Part shown: positions 11,553-23,570 of the stretch, in pieces
How the letters are laid out: each line of letters opens with the position of its first letter
Numbering within the stretch: position 1 is the first letter of the stretch
Assembly (NCBI RefSeq): GCF_018691265.1
Contig: NW_024881321.1
Span: 22,046,198-22,110,197 of the forward strand
From: Tyto alba
Taxonomy: Eukaryota > Chordata > Aves > Strigiformes > Tytonidae
DNA: 64,000 bases
Direction: 5' to 3'
Notes under the pieces: model-generated
Seen by the model: only the letters and a program-made list of their open reading frames with translations
Databases searched by the model: none
Told to the model about the DNA's origin: nothing
Program-made: the position numbers and the translations under genes

Positions 11553-12426
11553 TGAAGGAAAGACTAAACCATGTTGAAATTCCTATGAGACTAGATGTTT
11601 TATTTCAATGCAGAGAAATTAATAAAAAAGTATCTCAAAGTTGTGCTGCTAAGGAATTGAAAACAATCCACTGGTGTCTTTCATCAGCCTCCACTAAAAC
11701 TTTAAAAAAACAAACCAAATGAATAAAAAGCCCTATGATGAAGTCCTAGTGGCTGCTCTGGTCAATTTCCATTTAGGCTATTTAATGTACAGATATCATT
11801 TGGTTAGTGTCTTGCACTGTTCCTTTCTTACATCTCTTTCAGTAAACAGAGCTCTGCTCTCACTTTTTCATCTTTCCTTCATATTATTATGCAAACGTAC
11901 AGTTATACAAATAAATTATTTGGTAAAATAAATCAGATTTATTACTATATCCTTCAGTTACTTTCCAAGAGGTACAGAATGCTCTCTTCATAATGTGATT
12001 GTCCTGTCATTTCACTCCATACCCAGTTGGAGCAGAGAGCTCTATCATTCTAGTGAAGTACTAAAGACAAAGAGTACCACAGGAATTCTGATTTTCTTTC
12101 ACTGCCAAAATATATTATATTTAAACTGTGTCTTACAGAAAGGGACAGAAAATTTCATCCTTTGCATTGCAAGGTGACATAAAGTTTCTGGAAAGGATTC
12201 TTACAGAACTGCTCTAGCCCCCCTCCCAGTATAGTTTGACCCCTCTAGCCACAATCCTTTTACAAAGGGTTTCACATTTTCCATTATACAAAGACAGCTT
12301 CCAGAGATATCTAACTTCTTCATCTTTTAACCATTCTTTCATCCTAAAGGCAGAAGGACAGCACAACAATGTGTTTTGACTATATATAGGAAACTACCTT
12401 GCCCTCTGTTTCCATTATTTTTTCAA
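11553..12426. other. AT-rich intergenic sequence
   Basis: No gene or repeat recognised. Frames of 60-70 codons (11537-11931, 11995-12177) have no domain and look like chance. Confidence 0.5.
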
Positions 12427-12715
12427 AAAATCATAGAATGGTTTAGGTTGGAGGAACTTTAAAGACCATCTAGCTCCAACCTGCCCTGCCATGGGCAGGG
12501 ACACTTTCCACTAGACCAGGATGCTCAAAGCCATATCCATCCTGGCCTTGAACGCTTCCAGGGAGGGGACAGCCACAACTTCTCTGGTCCACCTGTTCCA
12601 GTGTCTTACCACCCTCAAAGTAAAGAATTTCTTTCTTAGAGCTAATCTAAAATTATCCTCTTTCAATTTAAAGCCATTACCCCTTGTCCTATCACTACAC
12701 TCCCTGATAAAGAGT

Positions 12716-13357
12716 TGAAACAAAAAAAGGCCCAAACATTAGGCCTCAAACCAAAGATGACTTCTGAGTGAATTCCCCAACCAGCAACCAGCATCTTATC
12801 AGCAGCATGAAGCAACCACCATCTTATCAGCATGAAATGAAATCCTAGGAACAATCTCTGAAAACTAAAAGTAAACAACAGGAAGTAACTATAAATCCCA
12901 AATGTAAAGAAAAACAAACTCCTCAGATGTGCCTGGATCCTGGCCAGATCCGGACACGCCTGAGTGAGGCATGACAATCTACCAGATATCTCCTGTGCAT
13001 TTTGTATAGATTTGTTTGTTAAACTGTACAAAAGCCGGGCCCTCTCACAGCACAGACGGAGACCTCACCTACGAGTGGACGCACTGCGTAGGACTTCCCA
13101 ATTGCCGGGAAAGGCTCTCCGATCCTTCGCTGTGACGGGGCTCCCCAGCTGATGCACAGATCTGGATGATGGTAAAGTATGAGGGCAACTGGTGATGTAT
13201 CTTTCTTAATCACTATAGCTAGCTTTATGTAGTAACGACTAGGTGCATCACCTTGCTTATTCTTTCTGCTGCTTTAAACTAAAGTAAAATAAGCCTATTT
13301 TTTTTTTTTAGCTTGGTGTCTGTGTCCTTTGTGTTAACCCCATCAATTGGCAAAACA
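12716..13357 (+). mobile_element. Solo LTR, 642 bp, perfect TSD AGAGT
   Basis: Begins TGAAACAAAAAAAGG and ends GGCAAAACA, flanked by perfect AGAGT copies (12711-12715 and 13358-13362) within the minus-strand CR1. It is the inverted, near-identical twin of 8891-9534; the differences I noticed are in the A/T runs and one base near 12739. 'ctataaatccc' near 12890 could be the TATA region and 'agtaaaataagcc' near 13285 the 3' end area, which gives the strand call. The 5 bp duplication and the near-identity point to fairly recent activity of this family. Confidence 0.9.
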
Positions 13358-13991
13358 AGAGTCCCTCCCCATCTTTCCTGTAGGCCCCCTTTAAGTCCTG
13401 TAAGGCTGCTTTAAGTTCTTCCTGGAATCTTCTCCAGGCTGAACAACTCCAACTCTCTCAGGCTGTCTTCATAGAGGAGGTGCTGCAGCCCCATATCATC
13501 TTTGTGGCCCTCCTCTGAACCTGCTCGAGCAGGTCCATGTCTTTCTTAAACTGGTGCCCTAGAGCTGGACACAGGACTCCAAGTGGGGTCTCATGAGAGT
13601 GGAGTAGAGGGGGAGAATCACCTCCCTCAACCTGCTAGCCACACTTCTCTTGATGTAACTCAGGTTACGGTTGGATTTCTGGGCTTGGAGCACACATTGC
13701 TAGTTCATAGTCAGTTTTCATCTACTACTACCCCCAAGTCTTTCCCTACAGGGCTGCTCTCAATCCATTCTCCACCCATCCTGTATTTGTGCTTGGGACT
13801 GTCTTGACCCATGTGCAGGACCTTGCACTTGGCCTTGTTGATCTTCATGAGGTTTGCACAGGCCCACCTCTCAATCCTGTCAAGGTCCCTCTGGATGGCA
13901 ACCCTTCCCTCCAGTGTGTCAACCTCACCACACAGCTTGATGTCATCAGCAAACTTGCTGAGGGTGCACTCAATCCCACTGTCCGTGTCAC

Positions 13992-14757
13992 TGCTAGCGG
14001 TCGCAATCGCGAATAGAACTTATCTACACACAGCAGATAAGCAGGCACTTCTTTATTCCAGCGCTGGGGAACACGGGGGATAACTCTGCCAAAGACGTGT
14101 TCACCGACAGGTACAAAGCACAACATATTTATACACTTTTTCAGCAGAGTCATGGTTACATAAGATCAATAAATTCATAACGTTTAAGTTGACCTTAATA
14201 ATGATTGGCTTTCCCTTACCTCACCTTACCTATATTCCTATTTTACAGAAATCATTGGTCATCTTTACTGATTAATTTAAATAGAGTGGGGGGAGGGCAA
14301 TGATTAGCATATTCATGTTGTTTCCTGGAAATTATTATCATATGCAAATGTCCCTAACGCATGTGTGGTTATACTGGACGGGGGTCCTCTGGTGGTCGTT
14401 GATAGTCTTCATCACTGTGTCGGCTGATTGAACTCCATCCTTGCGCATGCTCACTCCATCTTTGGTTAATGTTCACCTCTCCCTTGGCCGATCTTACCAA
14501 CCAAACCAGTTTTCCTCTGGTACCTATTGTTTCAAGTCAAGATCCATAACAAGTACCTATTGTGTTAATTCAGAGTCCATAACGATTGTTATAGTGTTCA
14601 AGGCACACAGCATACTAGTTGCTTAATCCTAAGGGCCTCAGTGTACTTTATATTCTCAGAGCTACTGTAGCTTCATGTTAAGTCAAAATCATACTTTTAA
14701 ACTAAAATCAAAATAATATTCTAGGATCCAAACTGTTTTATTAAGGTAACTGCAACA
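13992..14757 (-). mobile_element. Solo LTR, 766 bp, in CR1
   Basis: The plus strand reads TGCTAGCGGTCGCAATCGCG to CTGCAACA between CR1 flanks that both read TCAC (13988-13991 and 14758-14761). The duplication is 4 bp, or longer with a mismatch, because the CR1 site itself reads 'tcactgacaa'. On the minus strand 'gtgtataaatatgtt' (TATA, near 14130) precedes AATAAA (plus 'tttatt' near 14051), then a U5-like end. Its 3' end, 'cgcgattgcgacc..', resembles the end of the LTR at 52314-53043 ('..caatcgcgaca'), which suggests the same broad class. Confidence 0.82.
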
Positions 14758-15127
14758 TCACTAACAATGATGTTAACACTGGTCTGAATACCAACCCCTG
14801 AGGAATGTCACTTGTCACTGGTCTTCCCTGGGACATTAGGCCATTGACCACAGCTCTTTGAGTGTGACCACTGAGCGAATTCCTTATCCACTGAGTGGTC
14901 CATCCATCAAATTCACATCTCTCTAAATTAGAAATGAGGATATCATGTAGGACAGTGTCCAATGCTTTGCACAAGTTCAGGTAGATGACATCACTTGATC
15001 TTCCTTTACCCATCAACACTGTAACCCCATTGTAGAAGGTGACCAAATTTGTAAGGCACAATTTGCCCTTAGTGAAGTTATGTTGGCTGTCACCAATCAC
15101 CTCCTTATTTTCCATGTGCCCTAGCAC
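14758..15127 (-). pseudogene. CR1 reverse-transcriptase remnant
   Basis: Read on the minus strand this open stretch keeps CR1 RT blocks in order: [16 protein letters not shown], then [18 protein letters not shown] (motif A, normally YLDLCKAFDTVPHD, so the catalytic Asp has become Asn), then [13 protein letters not shown], then [15 protein letters not shown] (motif B, usually SGVPQGSVLGPVLF). The frame is then cut by the LTR at 13992-14757, and the Asp-Asp motif C is absent. The protein cannot be active. Confidence 0.85.
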
Positions 15128-15677
15128 AGTTTACAGGAGGATGTGCTCCATAATCTTTCTGGTCACAGAGGTGAGACTGACTAGCCTGTAGTTTCCTTGG
15201 TCTTCTTTTTTTCCCTTTTTAAAAATGGGGGATTATGTTTCTCCTTTATCTAAAGTTTTGATTTACAGAACATTTATTTTTCCCTGCTTCCCTCCTGGTG
15301 TTTTCTGTCTTTCACTTACCTATCCTACTTTTTCTTTTCTTTCTTTTTCATTCTTTTGTTTTCTTCTTTCACTATTTACTAGAGATAGGGACAATCCATT
15401 GGTTTGAATTTCATGTATGAAGTCTTCTGCTAAAGAGTAATGTTTAAGGTTCAGGATTTTATGAAAATTTGTGTTCCAGCATGATTAACAAATCAAGCCT
15501 AGACTGTATTTTGTCCATATTTGAAATGTGTGTATTGAAATAGAACTTTCATTTGCAATTCACAGTTAAGGCTACCCTGAGTCTTTATTTACTAGGTCTC
15601 ATTGCAAAATAATGAAGCAATAATAGTTTATGCCCCCTGAGGACCTAAACACAATTTTAGGCTTCTCCAACGTTTGG

Positions 15678-15770
15678 GTTTTTTTTGTTTTGTTTTTTGT
15701 TTTGTTTTGTTTTGTTTTTTCTTTGTTTGTTTGTTTGTTTGTTTGTTTGTTTGTTTTTTGTTGTTGTTTT
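15678..15770. repeat. (TTTTG)n/(TTTG)n simple repeat
   Basis: Continuous T-rich tract with TTTTG units changing to TTTG units. It is a typical low-complexity microsatellite. The 60-codon frame over it (Phe/Val/Cys-rich) is an artefact of the repeat. Confidence 0.9.
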
Positions 15771-17095
15771 TTAATTAGGCTTCCTGTTTTTCTATCATGT
15801 GGTGATTTTTAAACTCTATACGATAGATGGTTCTTCTATTAATTTTTTTAAAATTTCTTTATCCCTTTCACCAAATTGACTTGCTTGTTTTTCTGCTGTG
15901 CTTGATTCTTCTTTCTATTTTCTATATATATATATATAATTTATAGGTGCATGTTAAAAATTTGTAAGCCTGTCTGATCTTATATACATACTTATATACA
16001 TACTTATATACTGTCTGATCTTATATATCTTAATAACAATGTAACTGAAAATAAGATTAATTCACTTGTGAAAGGTGCAAGAACTTCAAGAACTTGATCA
16101 TTGAAAGCATGCTATACATGACTCAAGGAAGTAATTCATGGGTTGTTACAAAACAGAAAACAATAAATAACAACTCTTTTAAACTGAGAACTACTAAAAG
16201 CAGAGAATTAAAATTCACTTGATGAAAGTGGAATTTTTATTTTTCAGAGGATATTTTTGAAAATTCATCTTTTTCTACACCAGTACTAGAACATAATATG
16301 AACAGAACCAAGACAATATAAGTTTATCAAAAGAGGAGGATAAGATTGTGATTAAGGCACTAATCCAGGAAATATTTCTATACAGATATATATAACTGGT
16401 AAAGAATGTGCTTTCTTCTCATTTCTGTTCCTCTTAAAACTAAGGTCATAAAATATCAACATATATCATTTTAACTGGTAACTCTTTAGGAATTGTAGAT
16501 ATTTCAGAACTTGCACCATAATGTTCTGTTTGGGTATTAAATGTTTTTTTTATTCAGAAGAAAAACTGAAACAAAACAAAGGTAACAATCTGAGCTAAAG
16601 GAAAAAAAAGTCACCACTTTGACATACTGTTCCTGTCTAACCAAAGTCCCTTAAGTAGAATTATAGAATTTTCCAAAGAAATTAATGTGTTGAGAGGTTT
16701 AGATATTACCACTCTGAATTGTTTTCATCTTTCTGTGCCTGAAATTCCCAGCAGTAAACTGTGAAAATCCCCTTTTTTAGTTTTATTTTTTCTCAGCTGT
16801 TGCTTTTCTGTATTGACAAGTCCTGGATTTCATCTCCTTAAAATACAAATGGTATAGATACTTCATTGAATTGAAATAAAAGATTTAGATTAATTATTGA
16901 AAAAAATAAGAAAACAATAACAATAAAAAAATGCACCCATCTATGTATTGCAATATGAAGGTGAAATGAAAAACAAGAACAGTGTATATATATGGTCATA
17001 GACAAAATTCAGATTAGATTATTTGCAATATAGAACAGACACATAGCAGAAGGAAGTTTTAAGCCACATATTATAACTGTTTTCCTTTTCTTTAG

Positions 17096-17246
17096 GCAGC
17101 TGGAAGATGGGATAAATTGATAAGTGACTGAGAATCAGAAAAGTTGAGTTCATCTGAAGTGTAAAATCAGCTCTATGAGTGTTAAGAAACAATGTCTGAT
17201 GCATAGAACCAGATGAAATTTGGCCATAATTCATCTTAACAGCAAG
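17096..17246 (+). other. Exon-like segment, non-coding
   Basis: A pyrimidine tract 'tttccttttctttag' ends at 17095, and CAAG|gtaagt follows at 17243-17252. That is a good acceptor-donor pair around 151 bp. All three frames contain stops (TGA, TAA), so it could only be an untranslated or long-noncoding RNA exon. Chance matches of this kind are expected in a window of this size. Confidence 0.2.
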
Positions 17247-20200
17247 GTAAGTCCACTAATTTTTTTTGTCTATACTTTTTCCCACATGTTCCCACATACA
17301 TACTAATTGTGTGTAAGCATCTTAAAAACTAGCTGCATTTTTTTTTTCTCTCATTTCTGTAGCCACAGGATTTTTCCAGTGTAAACTGCCTAAAATTCTA
17401 CCTCTAGTCACTCTGGGGTTTTGGTTTGTTTTTTCATGTAACTTGTATTGATCCTGGTCTGAGCATTTGTCATGTATTATTAGCTTCCCCAAAATTTGAT
17501 AGTTTCTTCTTGGTCCTTAATTTGCATTTCATTCATTCTTTCATTTCCTTTGCTCTTTCCTTCTTTACACATTTAGTTGATAGTGCCTTGCTTTTTTAAC
17601 AGATTATTTATTTTCCAGACACTTCTGTACAAATTCTGCTTGTGTTTGTCACAATGACCGCTATTCTTTGTGCTTTAGACCATCACTTCATTCAGAACAG
17701 GGTTTTTGATCTGAACAAAAAGCAGAAGGAAAAAAGGAAGTTTGGATAGTCGTATGTATGCAAATTGCCAACCCTAACACATTCAGAAACACTTAAAAGA
17801 TGCCTGCACTTTGTTAGGAAGTTCATATGCCTTGGCATGCTCTCCTGTACCATTTGCTGCCTTAGCAGTGTTTTGGCTCAGAGCCAGTATTACCTCCTGA
17901 TGCTGCAGGCTCTTTACTCAGAAAAGTGGTTGGACCTTTTTAGCACACATCGGATATGAGAAGCTAAGAGCATCCCTGAATAAAAATAAAATTATTTCTC
18001 CAAATATATTTGAAATATTAACTAAAGTTATCCCCAGGTAATGAAAAAAAAAATTAAAAAATGACAATTGTAAACAAAAAGTACCAGAGGTTATCTTCAT
18101 CTTGAATCCATTCAAATTAAATAACTCCCAAAAATGTAGTTTATTTTACTGTAAAGCCTACACTTACATAGTTGGCACATTAAACTGTCACTTCACCTTT
18201 GGGCCAAATTGATTGCCTATGAATTGATTAAAGTCTGTTAATCCCCTTAAAACTCCAGCAGCTGCAGGACAGATTCTAGCAAGTTTGAGAACCTCTAAAC
18301 TTTGTATCAAAGCACATCTGGCTTGGCTGGTAAAATAAACTGTTAATTACACTGTATTTGAAGTACTTGGCTTGAAGTACCTCCTCAGAGTTCAAATATC
18401 AGTCTGCCTGAAATGCTACTGAGATAATCTTAACTACAGCCTTTTCCCTTAGCAATATGCTTCTTTTTCAGCAATATGTTTCTAATCTATTCTTGCCACC
18501 TTCAAAATCATTGCTACACTGCCTGATGCTGATTTGCCTTGACTCCTCCCATATGGTTTTGAACTCAGCTCTTACCTCAGTTCTCTACTTTGAGCAGTAG
18601 TTCAGTTTGTTTTGTAGATAACTGCTCTTTCACTCTTATTAAAATTTAATGGTAATATGCTTCACCAGTCATCTTCAGTCATATTTTTTTCTTTTAACAG
18701 ACAGCTCCACTTTGGGAAAAAAAGACTTTAAAGCACAATTTTTGTCTACTGAGATAGCTCCAATATAGTATACCCTCTCCCTCAGCTTCAGTGCCCAATC
18801 CTGTCTACTGGACAGGGAACTGAGAACACTTGTTTCTATGAAATTCCCAGCCCTATCAGACTCACATCTTCTTCATACACATTTAGAAAAAAAAAAAAAA
18901 AAACCCAAAAACTATTTGTCTACACTACTACTTATCCTGATAATCTCCTTAATGGCTTTGCATGCAAGGAACTACTGAGGATGAAAGGACAAAAAGTACA
19001 TAAACATAATTTTTCATGATGAGGCCTAAAACTGTGTTGGTTTTTTTTGTTTGTTTTTTTTTTTTTTTTTTCCCCCATAGTAAAAGTTAAGGGAACAATG
19101 GAATCAGAGGTTTAAGTTTAAAATTAAATGCTCTAGATTCAAATGGAAATATATGAAGAAGATAGATGATGAAGTCCTTACTAATGACACAACTCAAGAG
19201 TACATGAACAGGAAACTCTAATAGAAGCTAGAATTTGAACTTAAGACATTATTTTAGCTAGTTGGCAATATTATTATCCAGCAATAAGTCTAAGGTATCT
19301 TACATCTCAAAAAAAGAGAAGCTGAATGGAGTAACAGGAAAGAGTGCATTACTTCATATTGTTTACACTGAGTATAGCAAAAGATTATGTGGATGGCCTT
19401 TGCTGTGGAAAAGTTGATGTAGGTGATACTTAAGTCTAACTTGCATCACCACGAGAGAAGAGAATGGAAGACATGGGTCTGATTAGGAGTCTAGAGGGGA
19501 GTCAGTCTTTTGAACATGTGATTCATGAAAAGGATACCAAATAGTGAAGGAAAACAGAAGAAATCCAAACTATATATATAACAATATATACTTACAATTT
19601 CTTATTGAAAATTCATTAAAAAATATGTAAGTTTAGAACGCTAAGATGATAAAATGCTAATATGACACGAAAGACATGGAAGACTATAAGATTACAGTCC
19701 TTGAATAGAAAGATCCAAACACTGAAAGCTAACAGGTGAATCATACTTCAGCTGATGAGTTAGAAGGAGGAATGCACCTCCACATATGCCCATGCATGAA
19801 GAAAATGACAGAATCCATGAACCTGGGCATTTGTGGTCTATCTTGAAAGAGGATGAGGAAGCAGCTGCTCTGGCCATGACCAGAATCACAGATTGTACCT
19901 GGAACCACAACTGAGCACTAGAGGAAGAAGTCATAGACAGGGATAGCACATATAAAGTGCAGGGTCATAACTATCACTCATATATTGTAAACATCACAGT
20001 GTTATTCAAGTAAAAATAAGCCTATCATCCCCTAGATTTCAGTTACTTAGACTTCAGTGACAGTAGGAGATTATTCTCTAAAAGTAAACATCTGATTTAT
20101 GCTATTGTGCTCTCTTTAGTTCCATCTGAAAAAGATTCAAAGTAAATTAATAAAAGGCCTTACATCTAAAATTTAACATACATCTCTTTGAAGATTTGGA

Positions 20201-20794
20201 GTTTAGTTGTCATTTTATCATTTCAGCATACCATTACATAAAGCAGGCTGAGCGTGCAACACCCTGAAAGGCTGATATTTTGCTTCAGTCTAAAATTCTT
20301 TGAGATAATATACACTCTTTGCAGCTGCTAACACTTGAAAAATGTTTTTTTTTTTACTTACTTCCGTCTTTTTTCTGTGCTTTTAATAACAAGCTAGAGA
20401 CAGACCAATTTCTACACAATGCATAAGCCAGAACACATTGTGACTACCAATGTGCTCTTTTCCTAAGAGTATATTTTCCATCCTGAATGGAACATAAAAT
20501 GCACAATTTATTCATCAGTAGAATTTCTTACAAAACTGATTTTTTGCTGTTTAAGTAACCTTAAAAGCACCAGAGCTTCATCTTTTCTCCTTTAAAAAGA
20601 AGACACTCCCCATCCCCTGATAGCTTACAGTATGAAGTACTGTATCACATAGCATTCAGTAGTTGGTGAAGGAGAGAATATCTGTTCTTGAAATTATCAT
20701 TTTGGTATTTTTAGGCTACAACCACAGAGAAAAAACCCTATTATATTAGAAATCTTTTAAGTAGTGCAGGCCAATGAAATTCAGCATATTAGTC

Positions 20795-21855
20795 TGTCCT
20801 GGGTTGAGTGAGTGGTGGAGTTTTTTGGTGGCAGGGGAGGGGGCTATAGGGGCGGCCTCCTGTGAGAAGCTTCTCGAAGCTCCCCCAGCTCCACGTCAGC
20901 TCCACTTCTGTTTGAGAAACTGAGCCAATCAGCTGTGCCTCTGCGATAACGTATTTAAGAAGGGACGTGGTGACGGGCAGTGGGACTTGTGAGGAGGAGT
21001 TGCTGCAGCTGCATGAACACCAAGGTCAGTGGAGGAATGGAGGAAGAAAGGAGGGGGGAGGTGTGCCGGAGCAGAGAACCTCCTGTATCCTGTGGTGAGA
21101 CGGCAGAGCGGCCCCCCCCTGCCACCCATGAAGATCTACAGTGGAGCAGACATTGATTTATGGCCTGTGGCTTCTGCTTGCCTGATCAAGGTTCTGTGCC
21201 CGAAGAAGGCCGGGGTCTCATGGGAAAAGGTAGCCCTGCTGCTGTAATTCAGTGCTGGGAGGATTGCAGCATGTGGGGGTGTCCCACGCCGGAGCAGCTC
21301 GGGAAGGGCTGCAGCCGTGGGAGGGAATCCAGCCAGAGAAAGGAGCAGTCTGGGGAACGCTGAGGCCCATGGGAGGAACTCATGTGGGAGACAGTTTGTG
21401 GAGGACTGTGTCCTGTGAGAGGGGGACCACGATGGAGCAGGAGGAACAAGTTCCGGACACTCTCCTCACTGAAGATAAAGAAAGTGGCAGCGCTGACTGC
21501 ACCCCCCATTCCCTGCCCCTGTGCCACTGGGGGAGGAGGTAGAGATACTGGGAGCAGAACTGAGCCTGGGAAGAAGGGAGGGGTGGGGGGAAGGTGTTCT
21601 CAAGATGTGGCAATGCTTCTCACTGTCCTACTCTGTTATGTGTTGTTAGTGTCTGTAATAAATGTATGTTCTTTTTTTTTTCCTCCCCTAACGAGTGTGC
21701 CTTTTGCTCGTGATCATAAAGGGGAATTTTTCCCCATCCCAGTCCTATCTCAAACCCCAAGCCTGGCTCTCTGTCCCTTCTCATTGCCAGAGGGGAAGGG
21801 AGAGAGAGGTGCTGCATTGTGGTTGTCTGCCAACCAGGCCTAAACCACGACGACA
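20795..21855 (+). mobile_element. Solo LTR, 1061 bp, perfect TSD TAGTC
   Basis: TGTCCTGGGTTG start and CCACGACGACA end, with TAGTC at 20790-20794 and 21856-21860. U3 has 'agccaatcagctg' (about 20923) and 'cgtatttaagaagg' (about 20949); AATAAA is near 21657. It is the best-preserved copy of the family that includes 7676-8743 and the deleted copy 24460-24927. Relative to this copy, 7676-8743 has about 16 extra bases near 8225. Frames of up to 153 codons cross it on both strands without any retroviral domain. Confidence 0.92.
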
Positions 21856-22892
21856 TAGTCCTACATTAAATTGAACTATACATACTTGATTGAAGTTTCA
21901 TTACATATATGTGGATCCACTGGCCATATTTATACTGGCTGTAATTTTACAAACTTTATCACTGAAGTACTTATCTTCCAGTGATAAGTATCACTGTCAA
22001 GAAGTATAGTTGTTTTGCTCTTGTTGTTTTGGTTATTTACTTGGTTATTTACTTGTGGTTAGTTACATACAGCTGTGAATGTATAGTTTCATAAAAGCAG
22101 ATCCTGTGTCTACAATAGTGTTCTCCAGGCATATAATTTCAATTTAGTGTCCCGGTTTAGGCCCAGAGGGCAACTGAGCACCACGCAGCTGCTCACTCAT
22201 TCCTTCCCCCATCAGAGATGGGGTGGATAATATGACCATTTAAGGACAGGGAGGAGTAGCTCACCCATTATGATCACAGGCAAAAGAAAAGAAAACATCA
22301 CTTTAATTCAAAAGCTAACAAAGACACTTAATAGACAAGGTGGGACAGTGAGAAGTGCCACCACATCCAAAAATACCTCCCCACATCCCTCCCTTCTTCC
22401 TGGGATCAGTTCTGCTCCTGATCTCTCTACCTCCTCCCCCAGCATCGTAGGGGGCAGGGGATGGGGGTTACAGTCAGCTCACTGCTCCTTCCTTCTAGGG
22501 AGGTGGGGTGAACACTGCACATTCCTCCCCTCCTCCACGTGGCTCCCCTCTCACTCCAGATAGTCCTCCACAAACCTTCTCCAGTGTGATCCCTCCCCAT
22601 GGGATACAGCTGTTCCCATGCTGCTCTGGCATGGGTCACCCCTGCGTGTTGCAGTCCTCCCAGCACCGAACCACAGCAGTGGGGGCCACTTCTGCCCTCA
22701 GAGTCCCAGCCTACTTTAAGCACAGCCACCTGTCCCAGAGTGGCTTTCTCCTCAGGCTTCAGGTCGGCCTCTACTCCACCATGGACCTCCATGGGTGGTA
22801 GGGTGGGCAGCCCTGCCATCTCACACAGGATACAGGGGTCTCTGCTCCGGCACACCTCCCGCCATGTCCTTCTCCTTCCTTCCACTGACCTG

Positions 22893-23570
22893 TGTGGAAA
22901 ACATAGGCATGATTCATGTCAAGATATAATATGGTGTGATAAGTGTAATTGTTGTACTCTGTGGATCTGAAATGATTCGTGATCATTATAAGCTATATAA
23001 TAATTGTGGTGAATGTTGGAATCAAATCGAGAATGTGTAGGAATATAGAGTGTGCTTCTTGCTTGGAACAATGTAACTGCCTTTTAGAAACACTCCCTAA
23101 AGCAAATGTAAACAGTCCCTAGGGCAAATGTAAACACTCTTTAGAAACCCCTCCCCCAGAGCTGATGTAATAGCTGCTTAGAAAAAGCCCGCAGAAAGAT
23201 GAGACCCCGGGACTTTCAGAAGATCAAATAGGAGGAAAGCGTGCCAAGAGGTGGAAACCTTCAAACCTTCAAAAGATCCAATGAGAGGAGGATATTACTC
23301 CAACAATTCAAATGACCCAATGGAAGAAGAGCAGGACGACTATCTGATGGAAAAGGATTGGTTGAGACGCTGGTGAAAGAGTAGAAAAGACACTGCTTTT
23401 AGAACTCAGTGTGCGTTGTGGCAGAATTGAGGCTCTCCGTGCACACAGCACTGCTTTGAGGCTCTCCGTGCACACAACACTGCTTTGCCTATTGCTTCTC
23501 ACCCTAAATTGATTGAACCCAAATAAAATTATATACTTTTTATAAAGATTGGATTCATTCATTTATATCA
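22893..23570 (+). mobile_element. LTR nested in an LTR, 678 bp, 4 bp TSD CCTG
   Basis: TGTGGAAAACATAGG to ATTTATATCA, flanked by CCTG at 22889-22892 and 23571-23574. The related uninterrupted LTR reads 'ttgacctgggtgtttgc' at this point, which confirms the insertion site and that the CCTG was duplicated. AATAAA occurs near 23522 and a 29 bp tandem duplication at 23429-23486. A 4 bp duplication is usual for gammaretrovirus-like (class I) elements, so this is probably a different class from its host. It is a solo LTR with no gag, pol or env. Confidence 0.87.
23429..23486. repeat. Tandem duplication, 2 x 29 bp, in nested LTR
   Basis: The unit starting 'gaggctctccgtgcacaca' occurs twice in a row with one difference (agcact / aacact). 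It lies upstream of the AATAAA of the nested LTR. Confidence 0.9.

Larger units (their letters stand above)
12427..15230 (-). mobile_element. CR1 LINE (minus strand) split by two solo LTRs
   Basis: The 3' end is at the left: 'aatcatagaatggtttagg' at 12430, then 'gggcagggacactttccac', 'cagtgtcttaccaccctca' and 'cattaccccttgtcctatc'. It continues after the first LTR at 13358 ('tgtaggccccctttaag', 'ctgcagccccatatcatc', 'ttgcacttggccttgttg') and after the second LTR at 14758 with an RT-coding remnant, fading near 15230. The CR1 sequence adds up to about 1.4 kb. Removing 12716-13357 and 13992-14757 restores a continuous element. It is 5'-truncated and carries many stops. Confidence 0.88.
15231..20794. 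other. AT-rich intergenic stretch with simple repeats
   Basis: No gene or named transposon is recognised. It contains a (TTTTG)n/(TTTG)n tract at about 15678-15770, (TA)n near 15925-15938, a small 'acttatatacat' tandem near 15985-16013, an A17 run at 18887-18903 and a T-rich tract at 19041-19071. Exon-like segments at 17096-17246 and around 19760-19910 are discussed as findings. Confidence 0.5.

Noticed and set aside
15630..15812. 60-codon Phe/Val/Cys-rich frame
   Set aside because: Translation of a (TTTG)n repeat.
22270..22986. Frames of up to 152 codons on both strands
   Set aside because: They fall in an LTR and continue across its border with the nested LTR. No domain.
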